A DNA stretch of 64,000 nt, taken from positions 3,782,001 through 3,846,000 of the forward strand of contig JABRWF010000007.1 in assembly GCA_018343915.1 (NCBI GenBank), written 5' to 3'. The position numbers and the translations under genes were made by a program. The notes beneath the pieces are model-generated. The model saw nothing but the letters and a program-made list of their open reading frames with translations. It ran no database searches and had not been told where the DNA came from. The DNA is from Agroathelia rolfsii. Its lineage: Eukaryota; Basidiomycota; Agaricomycetes; Amylocorticiales; Amylocorticiaceae. Of this stretch, positions 22,901 to 34,560 are shown piece by piece. Within the stretch, counting starts at the first letter, position 1. Every line of letters begins with the position of its first letter.

Positions 22901-25900
22901 TCATGCTTTTGGTAATAAGAAATCATCATTGGACTCACTAGCCCATCCAGTCGAGATATCAATCGCCAATTACGACTACATTATCAAGCTTCTATCTGCT
23001 ACTGGCTTCGAGATCAATCGACCCCTTGCGCTTGTAAACGAGGATCAACCAGACACATTCATGAATGTCCTTGACGGCGTACGTGAGATGATCAAGCTTG
23101 CGGAAAAGCAAGTAGCATCTACCGAGGAACATATCGCGAATTTGAACAAACCCAGGCCCACGTTGTCCTTCGGGAACTGGAAAGAATTCTATGAATCCGC
23201 TAAATCCTTACCGGAGGGAGCTGAGATAGGAATGAGGATAAAATTAGGCAGTACCACTCAAACTGATCGAATTCAACTCGAACTAGAACGTCAAAAGCGC
23301 ACCAGGCATTTCTTTGTTCAGATAGAACAAGTTCTTCTAACATATGGCGCTAAAACGTGGGACGAATGTTATCCAGACAAGAAACGCCGAACGTATTCCA
23401 GTGTTTCATACGACAACATGAACGCTACTCCGTCGCATGATGGATTTAGATATATTGATCAGTCCAATATTTTGGTTCCAGCGAGACTCTGGCCGCTATA
23501 CGAGGAGCTGTATGAAGCCTGTCTGCTGGGAGACAACGAAAAGATCCAGAAATTATGTCTGCCGTCATTCAACGGTGAAAGCAGCCAAGAGCAGCTTCGT
23601 ATCACCGTCGCACTAAACACTTCCATACGTCACTCTCGAGGTAGGTGCAAACGATTACAGGTAATTTGATTTATGATTGACACATACTCCAATTCTAGGT
23701 TACACACCGTTGCATGCAGCAATGATCAATCGCCATTGGGATACTATCAAGCTTGTAATTGCAGTCGCGATTTCACAATATGTCCCTCGTAAGGAAGAGA
23801 AAAATCCTCAGTCATTCAGGGAGCATCTTATGCAGTGGGGTACGTGTTCGAAGTGTTTAACTTGTATGGGATCTACCTCAAACGGATTAATGATACAGAT
23901 GATGAATATGAGGACTCTGATAATGAGTCCGACTACTCTGAAGAGCTTGACACGCCTATGCGTGATGTCAACGCATTAAATTTTGTCGACATAGCCAAGC
24001 GCCCATCTACCATTCAATGTGACACTAATCCGGTTACCCTTCTAGAATCGGTCGCTCCAATTCTGAAGGAGGGCATGATTACCAATAGCATTCCTTTGCT
24101 AACTGCTATATCGCACAAGGATCCGGATGCCTTCAAAACCATACTCGGTCTTTATGCCGTACTTGGCAAAGCTTCGCAAATGCCAGACCATATACTGGAT
24201 AATGTATTGGCATCGGACTCCGTAGAAATGCTGGATATTCTCATTCGGAAGACGGGATGGGGACTGGATCTAGAAGACATACCGGAAGAGCCTAGTACGG
24301 AAGAAGAAGTAGACATGAAACGCTCCAAGAAGCCAGCCTTTTATCACGGGCTTGATGTCCATGGAAAGAAGAGAAAAGACCTTGCGAGTCATAGCGATCC
24401 AAAAGGGAAACACGGCATGACGGCGAAGATGCCAATATTGTGGAAAGCCATCAGACTGAACGTGCCCTCCATTGTGGAATACCTTGCCTCAGAAAAAGTT
24501 GTGGACGCCTATGCGACGTTTGCTAAGCATGGTGATAGCGATTCCGCACTTCAATTGCGTCGTATCCGGGATTTACGCTCCTGGCTACCTGAAAGACTGG
24601 GTTGGGGCCTGAGTCGCGCCAACGAATCGCCATTGATCGCGGCCGTTTCGATTGAAGATGCACGTATCTTGAAGCTTCTGCTTAGGCTTGCTCCACAAGA
24701 TATGGCCAAGTACCTAAATGAAAAGTATGTCTAGTTGATCATCCTTCATCATCTTACTTACAATGTTCAATAGAGTGAAGTACGTTGGGTATAATGCACT
24801 TCTCATTGCTGCAAACTGTCAGTCAAGCGAGGAGATGTTCGACTGCCTTCTGGACTATGGTATTTCCGTCATAGAATCAGATACTCCCCGCGGTTGGAAT
24901 GTGTTCCACATACTGGCCCATCTTCGCAATGAAAAATTGATTCGTCATCTATTGAAGAAATTGGATCAAGATACGGTGCGGTACTTACTCAGGCAAACCT
25001 CCAGAAACAAGGGAAACACGGTAAGACGAAACCCAGCATTCCCCGACTATCTTTCGCTCACATCTTTCTAGCCCATCCATGAGGCCGTCAAGGCTGGATC
25101 ATTTAGAGTTGTTGATGCATTTATCGAGTTTGATTCTTCCCTTGCTTTGGACACCTGCGACGTCGACGGGTCGACTCCTTTACACACGGCTATCTCCAAG
25201 GGATATTTGACCATTACAAAGACTCTCTTACGATCGTCGACAGATAGCGTATTATATAGGGAGAATGGAGTTGGACATACGCCTCTTGACATTGCTACAC
25301 ATCAGGTAAAGGGATTTAGGAATAAAGATCTTGCGTATACTCAACATCGCTTTTAGAACCTGTTATGGCGCAGCCGATCGAAGTACAACGATAAAATATC
25401 CCAGTACAGTGGATACTATTTCGCGATACGCTCCTTGCCTTCAAACAGTCTTCCACCGGGCAATGCCCCTAAGGCCGGAGAGCTTTCCGCGGAAATCAGC
25501 AGACTCAATTCAACCGTTCAGTATCTTGACGAAACAGCAGCATTCTCCTGTGATCCATCGCTTCGATCTGAGATCCTCAAGTTTATTCGGGACATGGAAG
25601 ATATTGTTAAGGAGCGGGCGTTTGAAGATGACGAAGACGACTCGGCTCAAGAACAAATATCGGCGGTTGATATTTCGAGTCCCGAAGAAGTGGCCATAAT
25701 AGTCAAGGATGCCGTCAGGTCACGTCCTGGAATGCGTCGCCTTGTCCATATCCTTGATGTCCAGAAGTCTGTTGCACGTGATCTGGCCAAAAGAGACGGA
25801 CAAAGATGGACCACTGCTGTTGATAAGTACGCTGGTAATCTCTACATGTGGTCTAGAAGCATGCGGCGCAAGACCCATCATGGTGAATTGGGGTCTGAAG

Positions 25901-25977
25901 AAGAACAAGATGTGAAGGATATTGCACAGAGTATGGTATACAGCGGCTATCTTGTAGCGCGGGAGCTAGACGCGTAG
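19931..25977 (+). CDS. large ankyrin-repeat protein with NTase-like N-terminal domain
   Basis: A protein of roughly 1,750 residues from a gene with about a dozen or more short introns. The N-terminal part has VIVAGGSIQACLAP (about residues 142-155), then FPTSDVDVFLWGLTPEQAEK (about 175-194). This GGS...DxD arrangement is the hallmark of the nucleotidyltransferase fold; its activity is unproven. Next come IQIVLRLYQSPAEVLAGFDV and CCAFDGSRVWANPRA, then a basic segment (RNRPFTNWGRQNRYQYRRG). Ankyrin repeats start near 21.86 kb (GRTALHLATICEAEDIAKDL; GRSSLHLASQTGLADLIRLM). They are interrupted by an acidic Lys/Glu insert (22.12-22.33 kb) and resume (GFTPLAHAIVHGFPEVIDVL; GYTPLHAAMINRHWDTIKL; GSTPLHTAISKGYLTITKTL; GHTPLDIATHQ). 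The C-terminal 180 residues are helical without repeats, ending VARELDA at TAG (25975-25977). Probably an intracellular scaffold. Apparently intact. Confidence 0.88.
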
Positions 25978-27598
25978 TGATACCTGATTTCCAAATGTTT
26001 AGTTTCATTGTATACAACTCTGTAGTGCTCACAGCAGTTTTGATTTATATATTTGGGATTGAATTTCCATGTTTTATATTGATTCCAACCTCGTCAAACA
26101 GTAAATAAAATCTTCTGCTGAGGACCTCTAAGTCCTCATCTCGCTTGCACTGTTAGCATTCCTCACACATATATCATTTTTTTATTCATTGTGACAATAT
26201 AGCAACTTCTTTTCCTGTTCAAAACAGCTTCACTGTCATCGTGTACCTGAAATGTAAAGGTATACTATATCTGCCGGACTGCATTCTGCTCGCATTCTTA
26301 TCATGGTAGCCTGAGAGTGGAAGGGCCTCCGTTTTAATTTGCGCTGCGTCGACCGCAAACCTCCATGATATAGGTTTACAAACAAGCGTACCACTTCTAT
26401 GCGGTATTTCAATCGTGTCAGCAAGGAACAAATTTTGCTGCCCCAAGTAATTGGAGGCTATATTTTGCAAAACTGGCGTCTTGGATACTGCCATAACTCC
26501 CTTTTCTCTGGTCCGGAGCTCACCAGTGGATTCGATATCTGATTTTGCAGCGCTAACGCTACTAGTCTTCTTGCCAGATTGCTTGAGGACAGCTGTCTGG
26601 GAATGTGAATGTCCAAGTTCATTTGCCAAAAGATCATAGTGTCCGTTAAAGACAGTGATGACAGTGCAGATGTATAGCGTCCTTACAACGAGAGTACTAT
26701 AATACGGTAAATAGGTAGTAGTATTGATAGTGTGGATCGTGAGTCGTGACAACTTTGCAATATGACGACGTGATTTAAGAAGGGAAGCGTACATGTCCGG
26801 TCCGCCTTTTTCGGACGCCCGTTTGACGGGTGGCAATGTGGCTTACCGGCGCCAATGTAGTACCTTCGACTTCCACGTTGACTCGGACCATGTCGACCGC
26901 GCCCAGCCTGATGAGCGGCCGGCGAATAGCGACTCTAATAGCTGCTGTCTTTGTATCTTTGAGTGCTGGGACAAACTATGTAACGATTTTGACTCTACTT
27001 CTCGAAGACTTGTGTTCCTTCTGATCATGACAATGATGTCGTCACTTGTCACATAGGTCTACTCCGGTAAAAAGCCGTGTTATCCACAACACTACAACCT
27101 TCTTTGCCTTTGCTGATTTCTATCGCAACGCTTATTAGCTTATAGTCCTCAGCTTGGATCACGACTGAATATTAATCACACCCGGTTAAACGTCGTCGGG
27201 CTTGCTGGGAATGGTGACATTACTTCGAATCCTTTGGAATGATAACAGTACTGAAGATAGATAGTGGGTGTATACTTGACTGGGCCCATCTCACATAAAT
27301 TTTTGTTTTAAAGGAAGCGATGCGGAAGTGACTAAGATATTCAAAATATGCGACTACGGAAACTTTTGAGAACCGCGAGTAAAGTTTTTTCATAGATAAT
27401 ATTGCCATGGTCGTATGTAGTGCATATTCAACAAAGAAATACTAATCATACTGCCCAGTTCGTTTCCTATTGAGCGTGGATTAAGGCCCCTGCCCATAGC
27501 AACATCTTCATCCTGATCGTGTATCTTGAACCCTCGCAGCAGCCCTGCATTGGGTTGACTATTAGTCACAGGTATCCTCGTAATACTAAATTCGAAGC
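25978..27598 (-). other. intergenic with an unrecognised minus-strand coding-like stretch
   Basis: Between the ankyrin and GH5 genes, on the minus strand, a segment at about 26870-27000 splices to VPALKDTKTAAIRVAIRR and VDMVRVNVEVEGTTLAP. A further open stretch lies at 26219-26690 (ANELGHSHSQTAVLKQSGKK; ETNAFL-type motifs absent). I do not recognise a domain and cannot establish start, stop or splicing. It may be a small orphan gene or a relic. No other feature is evident. Confidence 0.25.
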
Positions 27599-29426
27599 TT
27601 ACACCAATATATCCCACAGCTCCGTTTGATTCTTATATGTAGCATAGCCATCGTTGGGACTTGCACCGTTAATGATAGCATCAGTATACTGAATCAGGCG
27701 GTTTCCCCCATCCTCGGTAAGACCGAGGGCTCCAAATTGCCAGGGTATAATGCCACCATGGCTAGTGTTGAGGCCATACTCAATCCAAGATGGATATATT
27801 GTAGTCTTGTTTTCTGAATTGTACTTGAGAGGCCTATTCTAAAAAAAGGAGCATATTGCACTCACGGTAGCCTTGCACCCCAAACTCCTCCAGTACAAGC
27901 GGCTTTTGCGCATTGGCTGCCACTGCAATCATGATAGTCAGCCAAGACAAGTGCGTCAATTCAAGAGAATGGCTAGCTCACGCCACACATGATCCTGCAT
28001 CCACTCCAGTCCCCACCCTTCAACTGTCCAGTTTGATCCAGAATAGTCAAGATTGGGATACATGATTTGTGGATACATATGCTATCATGGAGAATTTATC
28101 AGTATCGAGGGTCCAAACTTTAAAACAAGTTTTTATATGAGGTACATATGTGCCAAAATCAATATTATCCAAAAAGAGTTCTTGACCAAAGTAGTCACCC
28201 GCTGTAATGGATACATGAATAAGATACTTGACAATCGAATGGTTATCTATACTTACCGGCGCCATCATACCAATAATCTGTGCTGTTTGTCCAGTATATC
28301 TCCCCTTCACCACCAGTTGAAATCATATGGTACGGATCCCTAGATATACACAAATATCAAGGGTCAATATTAAAGAAAAAGGATCTTGAGGTAGAAAAAA
28401 CAACTTACAGCGAACGGACAAAATTGGATTGCTGTTTGTACCAGTTATAGATAGTATAGCTTCCAGGAATACAGGATGGGCTAGCGGACAAGCTACTCCC
28501 AAAGCAACGGGCCTCGTTTACGAGCTCCCAGGCAAAAATCGTGGGATCATCCTTGTACCGGCCCACAATTGTCTCAACATATCTTTCTGTTTTATTAATA
28601 TCAGGTATATCATATATACAAAACTATCTGTCAAAAATACGTACGGTAGGAAGCAATAGTCTGGCATGTTGTAAATTCGGTGAGACAATTATTTAACTCA
28701 AGAGATGAATGAACTAACCTTATTGTTGGTGAAAAATTCGTCATGGTAGTGGTTGGCACCAAGGATCCATTGGACATATAATTCCAGGCTCCCATATCCA
28801 ACCCTAAGTATCAATTGTGAAAATAAGAATAAGCTCTATAAACATTATCGTATTCATTTCAAGTTTTACCAATTATTCGTAAAGGCCATGATGAGTTTGA
28901 TATTGTGGTTCTTAGCCGACTCAACGACATAATCCAGTCGTTGAAGACCCTGAGGGCCATTGTTGAGAACCCATTCGCTGCTATTCCAGACCTGATAATA
29001 TGTCAGCCCTGACTCTATTGCACCGGGTACTTGGGAGCCGTTGATAGCATTGAAGCCCTGTCACGGTCGAGATTGCGGTTGTTAATTGATAGCAAAGAAA
29101 AGAAAAAAAGGGTTGCCCACCCAGGTTCGAACAACTTTTACTCCGAGTTCGTTCATTTGATCGAATGTCTTGTCTACATCGGATTTTGTCAGGAGCAGTG
29201 GTAGCCACTACCATCTGTGTCAGCTAACGCGCAATTCTGACACGAAGATCAGAGCACTGACAAATGAATTAGCTCCAAGGAAATAGAAAGGTTTTCCATC
29301 AAGTGTAAACTGGCCATCACTTGTAGTAACAAAGCCTTCTGGCACGCTACGCGACCATGACTTGGGAATAGTGGAGATTGCGACTAAGAAAAGCCAAATG
29401 ATTGCTCGAGCAGCTGGGAAATGCAT
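27599..29426 (-). CDS. secreted GH5 (subfamily 7-like) endo-beta-1,4-mannanase
   Basis: Extracellular glycoside hydrolase of family 5 that cleaves the beta-1,4-mannan backbone of plant hemicellulose. The start at 29426 gives a signal peptide (MHFPAARAIIWLFLVAIS). Then: GFVTTSDGQFTLDGKPFYFL, GANSF, DVDKTFDQMNELGVKVVRTW, GFNAINGSQVPGAIESGL, LQRLDYVVESAKNHNIKLIM, AFTNNWVGYGSLELYVQWIL, YHDEFFTNN, YVETIVGRYKDDPTIFAWEL followed by VNEARC (acid/base Glu), STGGEGEIYW, GQELFLDNIDFGTYVPH, MYPNLDYSGSNWTVEGWGLE, MQDHVW, KPLVLEEFGVQGY (nucleophile Glu), HGGIIPWQFGALG, and the end PNDGYATYKNQTELWDILV at TAA (27599-27601). About ten introns of 45-70 nt. No carbohydrate-binding module is attached. Both catalytic Glu residues and all splice sites examined look intact. 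Confidence 0.93.
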
Positions 29427-29457
29427 GACGGTGATTGGAATAAGCACCCTCAGTGCT

Positions 29458-29479
29458 AGTATATATATATATATATATA
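29458..29479 (-). promoter_or_regulatory. (TA)n tract at the GH5 core promoter
   Basis: An alternating TA tract of about 22 nt lies 32-53 bp upstream of the GH5 start codon and could act as its TATA element. As a microsatellite it is also prone to length change. Confidence 0.4.
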
Positions 29480-30640
29480 ATACTATTACCCCCGTCTCCC
29501 TGGACACATGCGTGTATAACGCCGAAATAGAAAGATCTTAAGAGCGATAGACAATATGAGCGGGAAATTGTCGGTAGAAGTTATTAACAACCATAATTAA
29601 TCAATTACGACGGGATATGTGAATAATAGGAAAGAGAAACATCCTGGTACGGGCTATGAAATAAGAATCAAATTTTTGGACAAAAGTCAAGGATAACGCG
29701 GAGTATCCAAAAAGGTTGTTTTATAGGCTTGCATAATCATAATTTTAGTAAGCCTCCATATGCGAAAATTCCATAACCGGGGTCTAAGGCCACAGGTTTT
29801 AAAATCCAGTCTGTAATAGAAAGACCGGAGGCTATCGGATTTCGTTGGGCAGAGCATGGGGCAGAGGGTCACAGCCAAATCTTGGAATTGTCCTAAGTGC
29901 ATAGATGTGGTAGAGACCATAACGAGCCAAAATCAGGACTTGGTTTAGACAAATGCGATGGTGGGACATATTTTCCGGGATTTAATGTTAAGTAACAGGT
30001 CATGCTTTGATTTAGCTTGATTACGACAGAAACACAACTTAAAAGCGTTGGATATTAAGCAGGCTGTAATTACGTGCCAAGCAGAAAAAAATTAGCATAT
30101 TGCATGCCTAACACTGATACGACACTGACAGCGAAACAGGAATCAAACGTATCGCGTAGCAGAGATTGAAACCAAAGTTTAGTATCAACAAAATAAGTTA
30201 TCTTACATTGATGCAGAAAATAGTGGCTCAGAAGTGATGCCGTTGTTCTGATAGAATCCAGTCGATGGCAAATCGATGATACCATGGCGGCGCAAACTGC
30301 CACCATTTGGTCTCCGCTGGGGAAGTGTCATCACTTGCATCTCTCTATCCCAAGTGGTATTTCCAACTCTGAAAGGCTGAAGCTTCGCTTTGTAGTAGAA
30401 TACTTATCACTTGCGATACTCTAGTAAGTGATAGGAAACAATTTTCTTCAAATTCTGGATTCATAAGTAATTTTGAGCCGTACAAGTGGTATACCTGGTA
30501 TTAGTAATTTTTAGCAATGTGATCTCCAGGACAACTCTGTACCTTCACCAAACCCGCCACAGTTATACGTAACCTGCCGATATTGTTGTTGACATGCTCA
30601 GGTCCTCAATTTTCCACTCTCATCGAAACCAGATAATTCA
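29480..30640. other. intergenic, no gene recognised
   Basis: No motif-bearing frame found. A small inverted repeat (TATCACTT ... AAGTGATA) lies near 30405-30435. Confidence 0.4.
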
Positions 30641-30644
30641 TAGT

Positions 30645-31000
30645 TCAATTAGTTCCAGCAGCCCATAGCGTAGCTAGAAGAACTCCAATAGTTTCGATAT
30701 AGAGATTTGAAATTATCAGGCATGCTACTAAGAAAAATAGTAAACATAAAATGGATGACTTAAAATTTCTTTGATCAGAGCCTACCTCCATACAAGAAAT
30801 TCCCTTGAAAAAATATGAAGGCCACGAACTCGGCAAACGACAAGGCCAGAGGTAGAGCAAAACTACATAATACAAAATAGAACAAAGCTTCAATTTCGTT
30901 GTCGAGTACGTGTCTGATATTATTATATTTAAATTCACAATTTAACTAACGGTGAGAATCAGGACATCAAATAATAGTCTCACACCTTCAATAATACGTT
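30645..31000 (-). CDS. possible small multi-helix membrane protein, MARVEL-like
   Basis: On the minus strand an exon at about 30786-30863 encodes FALPLALSFAEFVAFIFFQG followed by NFLYG. It can be spliced (GT at about 30785, AG near 30727) to VACLIISNLYIETIGVLLAT and LWAAGTN with TGA at 30645-30647. Two strongly hydrophobic helices with a Trp-Ala-Ala-Gly end resemble the last two helices of fungal MARVEL-domain membrane proteins. The 5' exons are not clear (a candidate is near 31000-31020), so boundaries are approximate and the locus may be a fragment. Confidence 0.3.
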
Positions 31001-31693
31001 AGTCATTGTCAAGCGATCACCTGCAACTATAAAATTATCAAAATACTCAATAAGTACACTAACCCATTTTCAATGATTAGAGATAAGGTCGTTAAATGGC
31101 TATATGTGTGCACTTCATCTACTGCCTTAGTTCTCAGGTTATGTTTGACCCCCCCCCCCCCACCATCCCTTTCAAACTAGTATAGGCAAGTCGGTTTGGA
31201 TTTGAGGTGTTGCCGATGAGCTCTCAAACCCCTTCGGTTCAGTCTATCGCTCGAGCAAGGCCGGCCGTTCGAAAGCTGCTGACTAAGCTTGTCCCTGGCC
31301 AGTCTCCCTCCTTCCCCTCCACCTATCGCATGGATTAGTCAGTGCTCTCGACATTCACTAACACGGCTCACTGGCTCTTGTCTTCCTGAAGAGGACCGAC
31401 TCCTCGCCGCCGAAGCCGATAATCACGTGATAAGTGAGCGATCCTGAGACTGCAACAGAAGTGCTTTTGCTACTACCATTGCCTATTTGAATGGGCCCAG
31501 ACTTGACTACTTTAGCTCGTACTGCTACTGGGGTACTCAGCATCGAACGCTTTGGGTCTCAAGATCTGAAGAGAATGAAAAGATGCTTGGCGTACTTTGT
31601 ATTGATACCAGCGTGATCACGAGAAGTTCTTCGTGACCACCGGCCGGGTTCAATTCGGCGCATACCACTGAGTATCAGGTTACTACTGGCACT
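31001..31693. other. intergenic upstream of the aminopeptidase
   Basis: Contains a C13 run near 31149-31161 and no recognisable coding motif. Confidence 0.4.
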
Positions 31694-33274
31694 ATGAAGT
31701 TTCCGACCACCTTCGTTCTTCTTGCAACGCTTGTCGGCGTCACTACCGCTTTGCAGCATGTCCTGCCTCCCAAACAGGGCATGTTCGACATTTCCATCGA
31801 AGCACTTATCAAGAAATTCGATGACCCGGTGGATGTCATAAAGGCATGGGATCCTTCATTGACACATGAACTAGACGAGCCTCGCTTGCTTGAGGTTCTT
31901 GATGATGGGATTTTAATATGGATGACGGAGGGCGACAAGCTTCGTTTAAAGAGAAACAAGAGGTCTTTCATAGATCTCACGAACTTCAGTAATATTGAAA
32001 GGAAGGCTTCTCTCACTCCCAGTACGGCTACTTATCAGCATGCCAGCTCAATACCTCACCTTTTCTGTCATTTTGTAGGCTGGCCAGACATTCGACATGA
32101 AGACATTGTCAAGCTGGTCATTTCTCGGCTCAATATCAATAATCTCAAGTCAACTATCACCGCACTCACCAGCTTCTGGACGCGGTATTACAAGAGCGAG
32201 CATGGAAGGGAAAGCTCACGTTGGTTGTATAATCAAGTCCTTGATGTACGCCTAAATATTCATTTTCATCTTCTGCGCTGACATTCTTGTTTCGCAGATT
32301 ATTGCTAAAGCCCCTTCTTCACCAGCGCTCTCGGTCGAGAAGTTCATGCACCCATTCCCTCAATCCTCTATCATTGCACGTTTCGAGCCCCCCTCGGGGC
32401 GCAATGCCTCTGCCCCCGTCTTCATTATTGGTGCACATCAAGACTCGGCCAACTATCTTTTCCCACTTTTACGCGCTCCAGGAGCGGATGACGACGGGCA
32501 TGGCTTGCTCCTAACATTTTGAATCCGTTTTTTTTATACCTCTATTGGCTGCCTAGCTCGGGTACTGCCACGATCCTTGAAGCATTCCGCGCGCTAGTTG
32601 AGACGGGCTTCAATCCCAAGTACCCTGTCGAGTTCCACTGGTATGCAGGTGAGGAGGGCGGACTTCTTGGCAGTCAAGCTATTGTGAAGGATTATTTGGC
32701 AAAGAATATCAATGTTGGAGCAATGCTTCAATTTGTGAGTTACTCCACCTTCATCTCATAAGGTTTCTAATCACCTTACTAAACTATTCCCTGCTGGCAG
32801 GACATGACAGCATACGTGAAAAACGACACTACGCCTACATTTACGTTGATATCGACAGACGTGGATACCTCCCTGACGAACTACACTGAAAATTTAGCTA
32901 AGAAGTACATCGATGAGCCTGTGCGACAGGATAGATTCAAGTTCGTTTTGTGCGGTTGGGTCTTCTACGGATACGCTAATACGAAGTACATCAGGAAATG
33001 AGGAGGCTCCGACCACATGTCCTGGCAAAGAGCAGGCTATCCAGCGGCCTTTACTACTGAAGGTCCTCCGCTCGAAGACGGTTTTGACCCGTATGTCCAC
33101 ACTCCTCGAGATCGCATGGATATTCCGGAATATTCATTCGAGGTAACGTATTTTAACCATTCATCTTGTTGGTTTAATTGAGACTGAGGTTCCTGGATTT
33201 TCAAACAGCATGCATTGGAATCCAGTAAGGTCGCCGTTGCTTTCGCAATTGAACTTGGAGGATGGGTCGATTAA
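31694..33274 (+). CDS. secreted leucine aminopeptidase, peptidase family M28
   Basis: Zn-dependent aminopeptidase resembling fungal Lap1 (M28E), which trims N-terminal hydrophobic residues from extracellular peptides. Signal peptide [19 protein letters not shown], then a propeptide. Mature motifs in order: [36 protein letters not shown] (Zn His), APGADDDG (Zn Asp), [35 protein letters not shown] (catalytic Glu pair), MLQF + DMTAYVK (Zn Asp), [20 protein letters not shown] and [10 protein letters not shown] (Zn His). It ends [14 protein letters not shown] at TAA. Two oddities. The intron after DDDG has no GT at the position that keeps frame and would need a GC 5' site (near 32499). The exon joint before GSDHMSW must use GT at about 32956 and AG at about 33002 to avoid a TGA; this gives LCGGSDH, lacking one Cys of the usual disulfide. 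Probably functional, but this should be confirmed with transcripts. Confidence 0.86.
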
Positions 33275-34019
33275 AACATGATTTCGATATACTTTCTGCC
33301 TATGCGATGGATCACTTCAGCAATGATACTCGAAAACTCTTCTACAAAAACTCAGAGTGACTGTCACAGAAAAGCAAGAAAGTATTTGGATTAGGCGAAT
33401 TTATCAATGTACCATCATCATGACAGGATATTACTGTCCACGTCTCTCGATGACAGTTTGAATGTCGATCACGACTGATTTGATCGGCGTATAATTGTTT
33501 ATTCCTCGATTTTGCTCATTCTGATCCAAAAACTGTTTAAGGGTGTGTGATCATCAGTGCTATGTTTCTGGGCTCAGAGCATGATGGTGGAAATATTCGA
33601 TATGAACACCCTGCTAACGGTGAAAATTGACAAGTATGATTTCATGGACAAAAGTAAATATTTCATCCTGTACTTCGAAGATTCAGCGTGATGATCTCTA
33701 TGCTGCCACTCGGGATTGCAGAAAGTGCTCTTCTATGCCGTCTACTGTTCTTTGTCGCATTCGGAACTTCCCATCGGGGCCTGTCAGATGTCGGGGCAAA
33801 GTCTAATCATGCTTATTCTGTGATGGATTGATTAATAGTCGATTCTCTTAATACGAGGCTGCAAAACGAGGGATAAGGACGTAGAAGCTAAGAACCTCTT
33901 CGTCTTCTGCCTTCATTGGCCGCTCTTTCCTTCCCGATGACACAGGATGTTGCCTACTTATACCAGCATTCCTTTCTTAATACCCAAATTCATCCTTTAT
34001 CTCTATACCCGACACTGAC
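33275..34019. other. intergenic, promoter region of the next DUF6534 copy
   Basis: About 745 nt without coding motifs. An ACTTATA element lies about 60 bp before the ATG at 34020. Confidence 0.4.
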
Positions 34020-34560
34020 ATGTCGAGCTTCGTTGTAGTCGAATACAATCCCAACGCAACCTTTGGTGCCTTTAGCATTGGCATCCAGATATCCATGATT
34101 TTACTTGGTGCCATGACTTTGCAAACTTACCATAATTTTCTGCGCTTTTCTGGCTCCAAGGATCCACTTTGGATTCAGTGTTTGGTGCGCTTCGAGTTTT
34201 TAATGAATTTTTATTTGTCTTCATCTTAGCCTGAGAAAAACTCTAGGTCGCATTTATCTGGTAAGTTCCCTCATGTGATGCTGTGTAGATGTTTGAGCTT
34301 ATGCAAATATTAGGCTCATGGAGGTAGTCTATACAATTTGTGTTGCGACCACTAATCACATATGGACAATTATACGAAATGGAGATCATATAGTGCTGGA
34401 AAAAAACACCATTCAGCCTCAATCTGTCCATCTTTTTCAGGGGTGTTATTTGCCAATGACACAGGTACGCGGCATCGCACAGATAAATGTAATCTCAAAG
34501 AACTAAATGCACGTATATTTAGTTATTCTTCGCATGGAGATAGGGGCCTGTCAAGGGGTT
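34020..34560 (+). pseudogene. decayed DUF6534 gene (type B), lost after exon 4
   Basis: The start MSSFVVVEYNPN leads into TFGAFSIGIQISMILLGAMT, LQTYHNFLRF and DPLWIQCL. Spliced exons give VAFIW, LMEVVYTICVATTNHIWTI, and PQSVHLFQGCYLPMTQ. The next exon begins LFFAWR (compare SFFAWRL in the intact paralogue), but the following codon is TAG, and no homologous sequence follows: the LS.KRLIP block, the DUF6534 core and the NS.LASLNAR signature are missing. About 1.3 kb of non-coding sequence then separates it from its intact neighbour at 35874. This looks like a tandem duplicate that lost its 3' half. Confidence 0.75.

Noticed and set aside
32990..33004. TGA in the aminopeptidase as proof of a pseudogene
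   Set aside because: An alternative GT-AG pair (about 32956 to 33002) removes it and joins LCG to GSDHMSW in frame.
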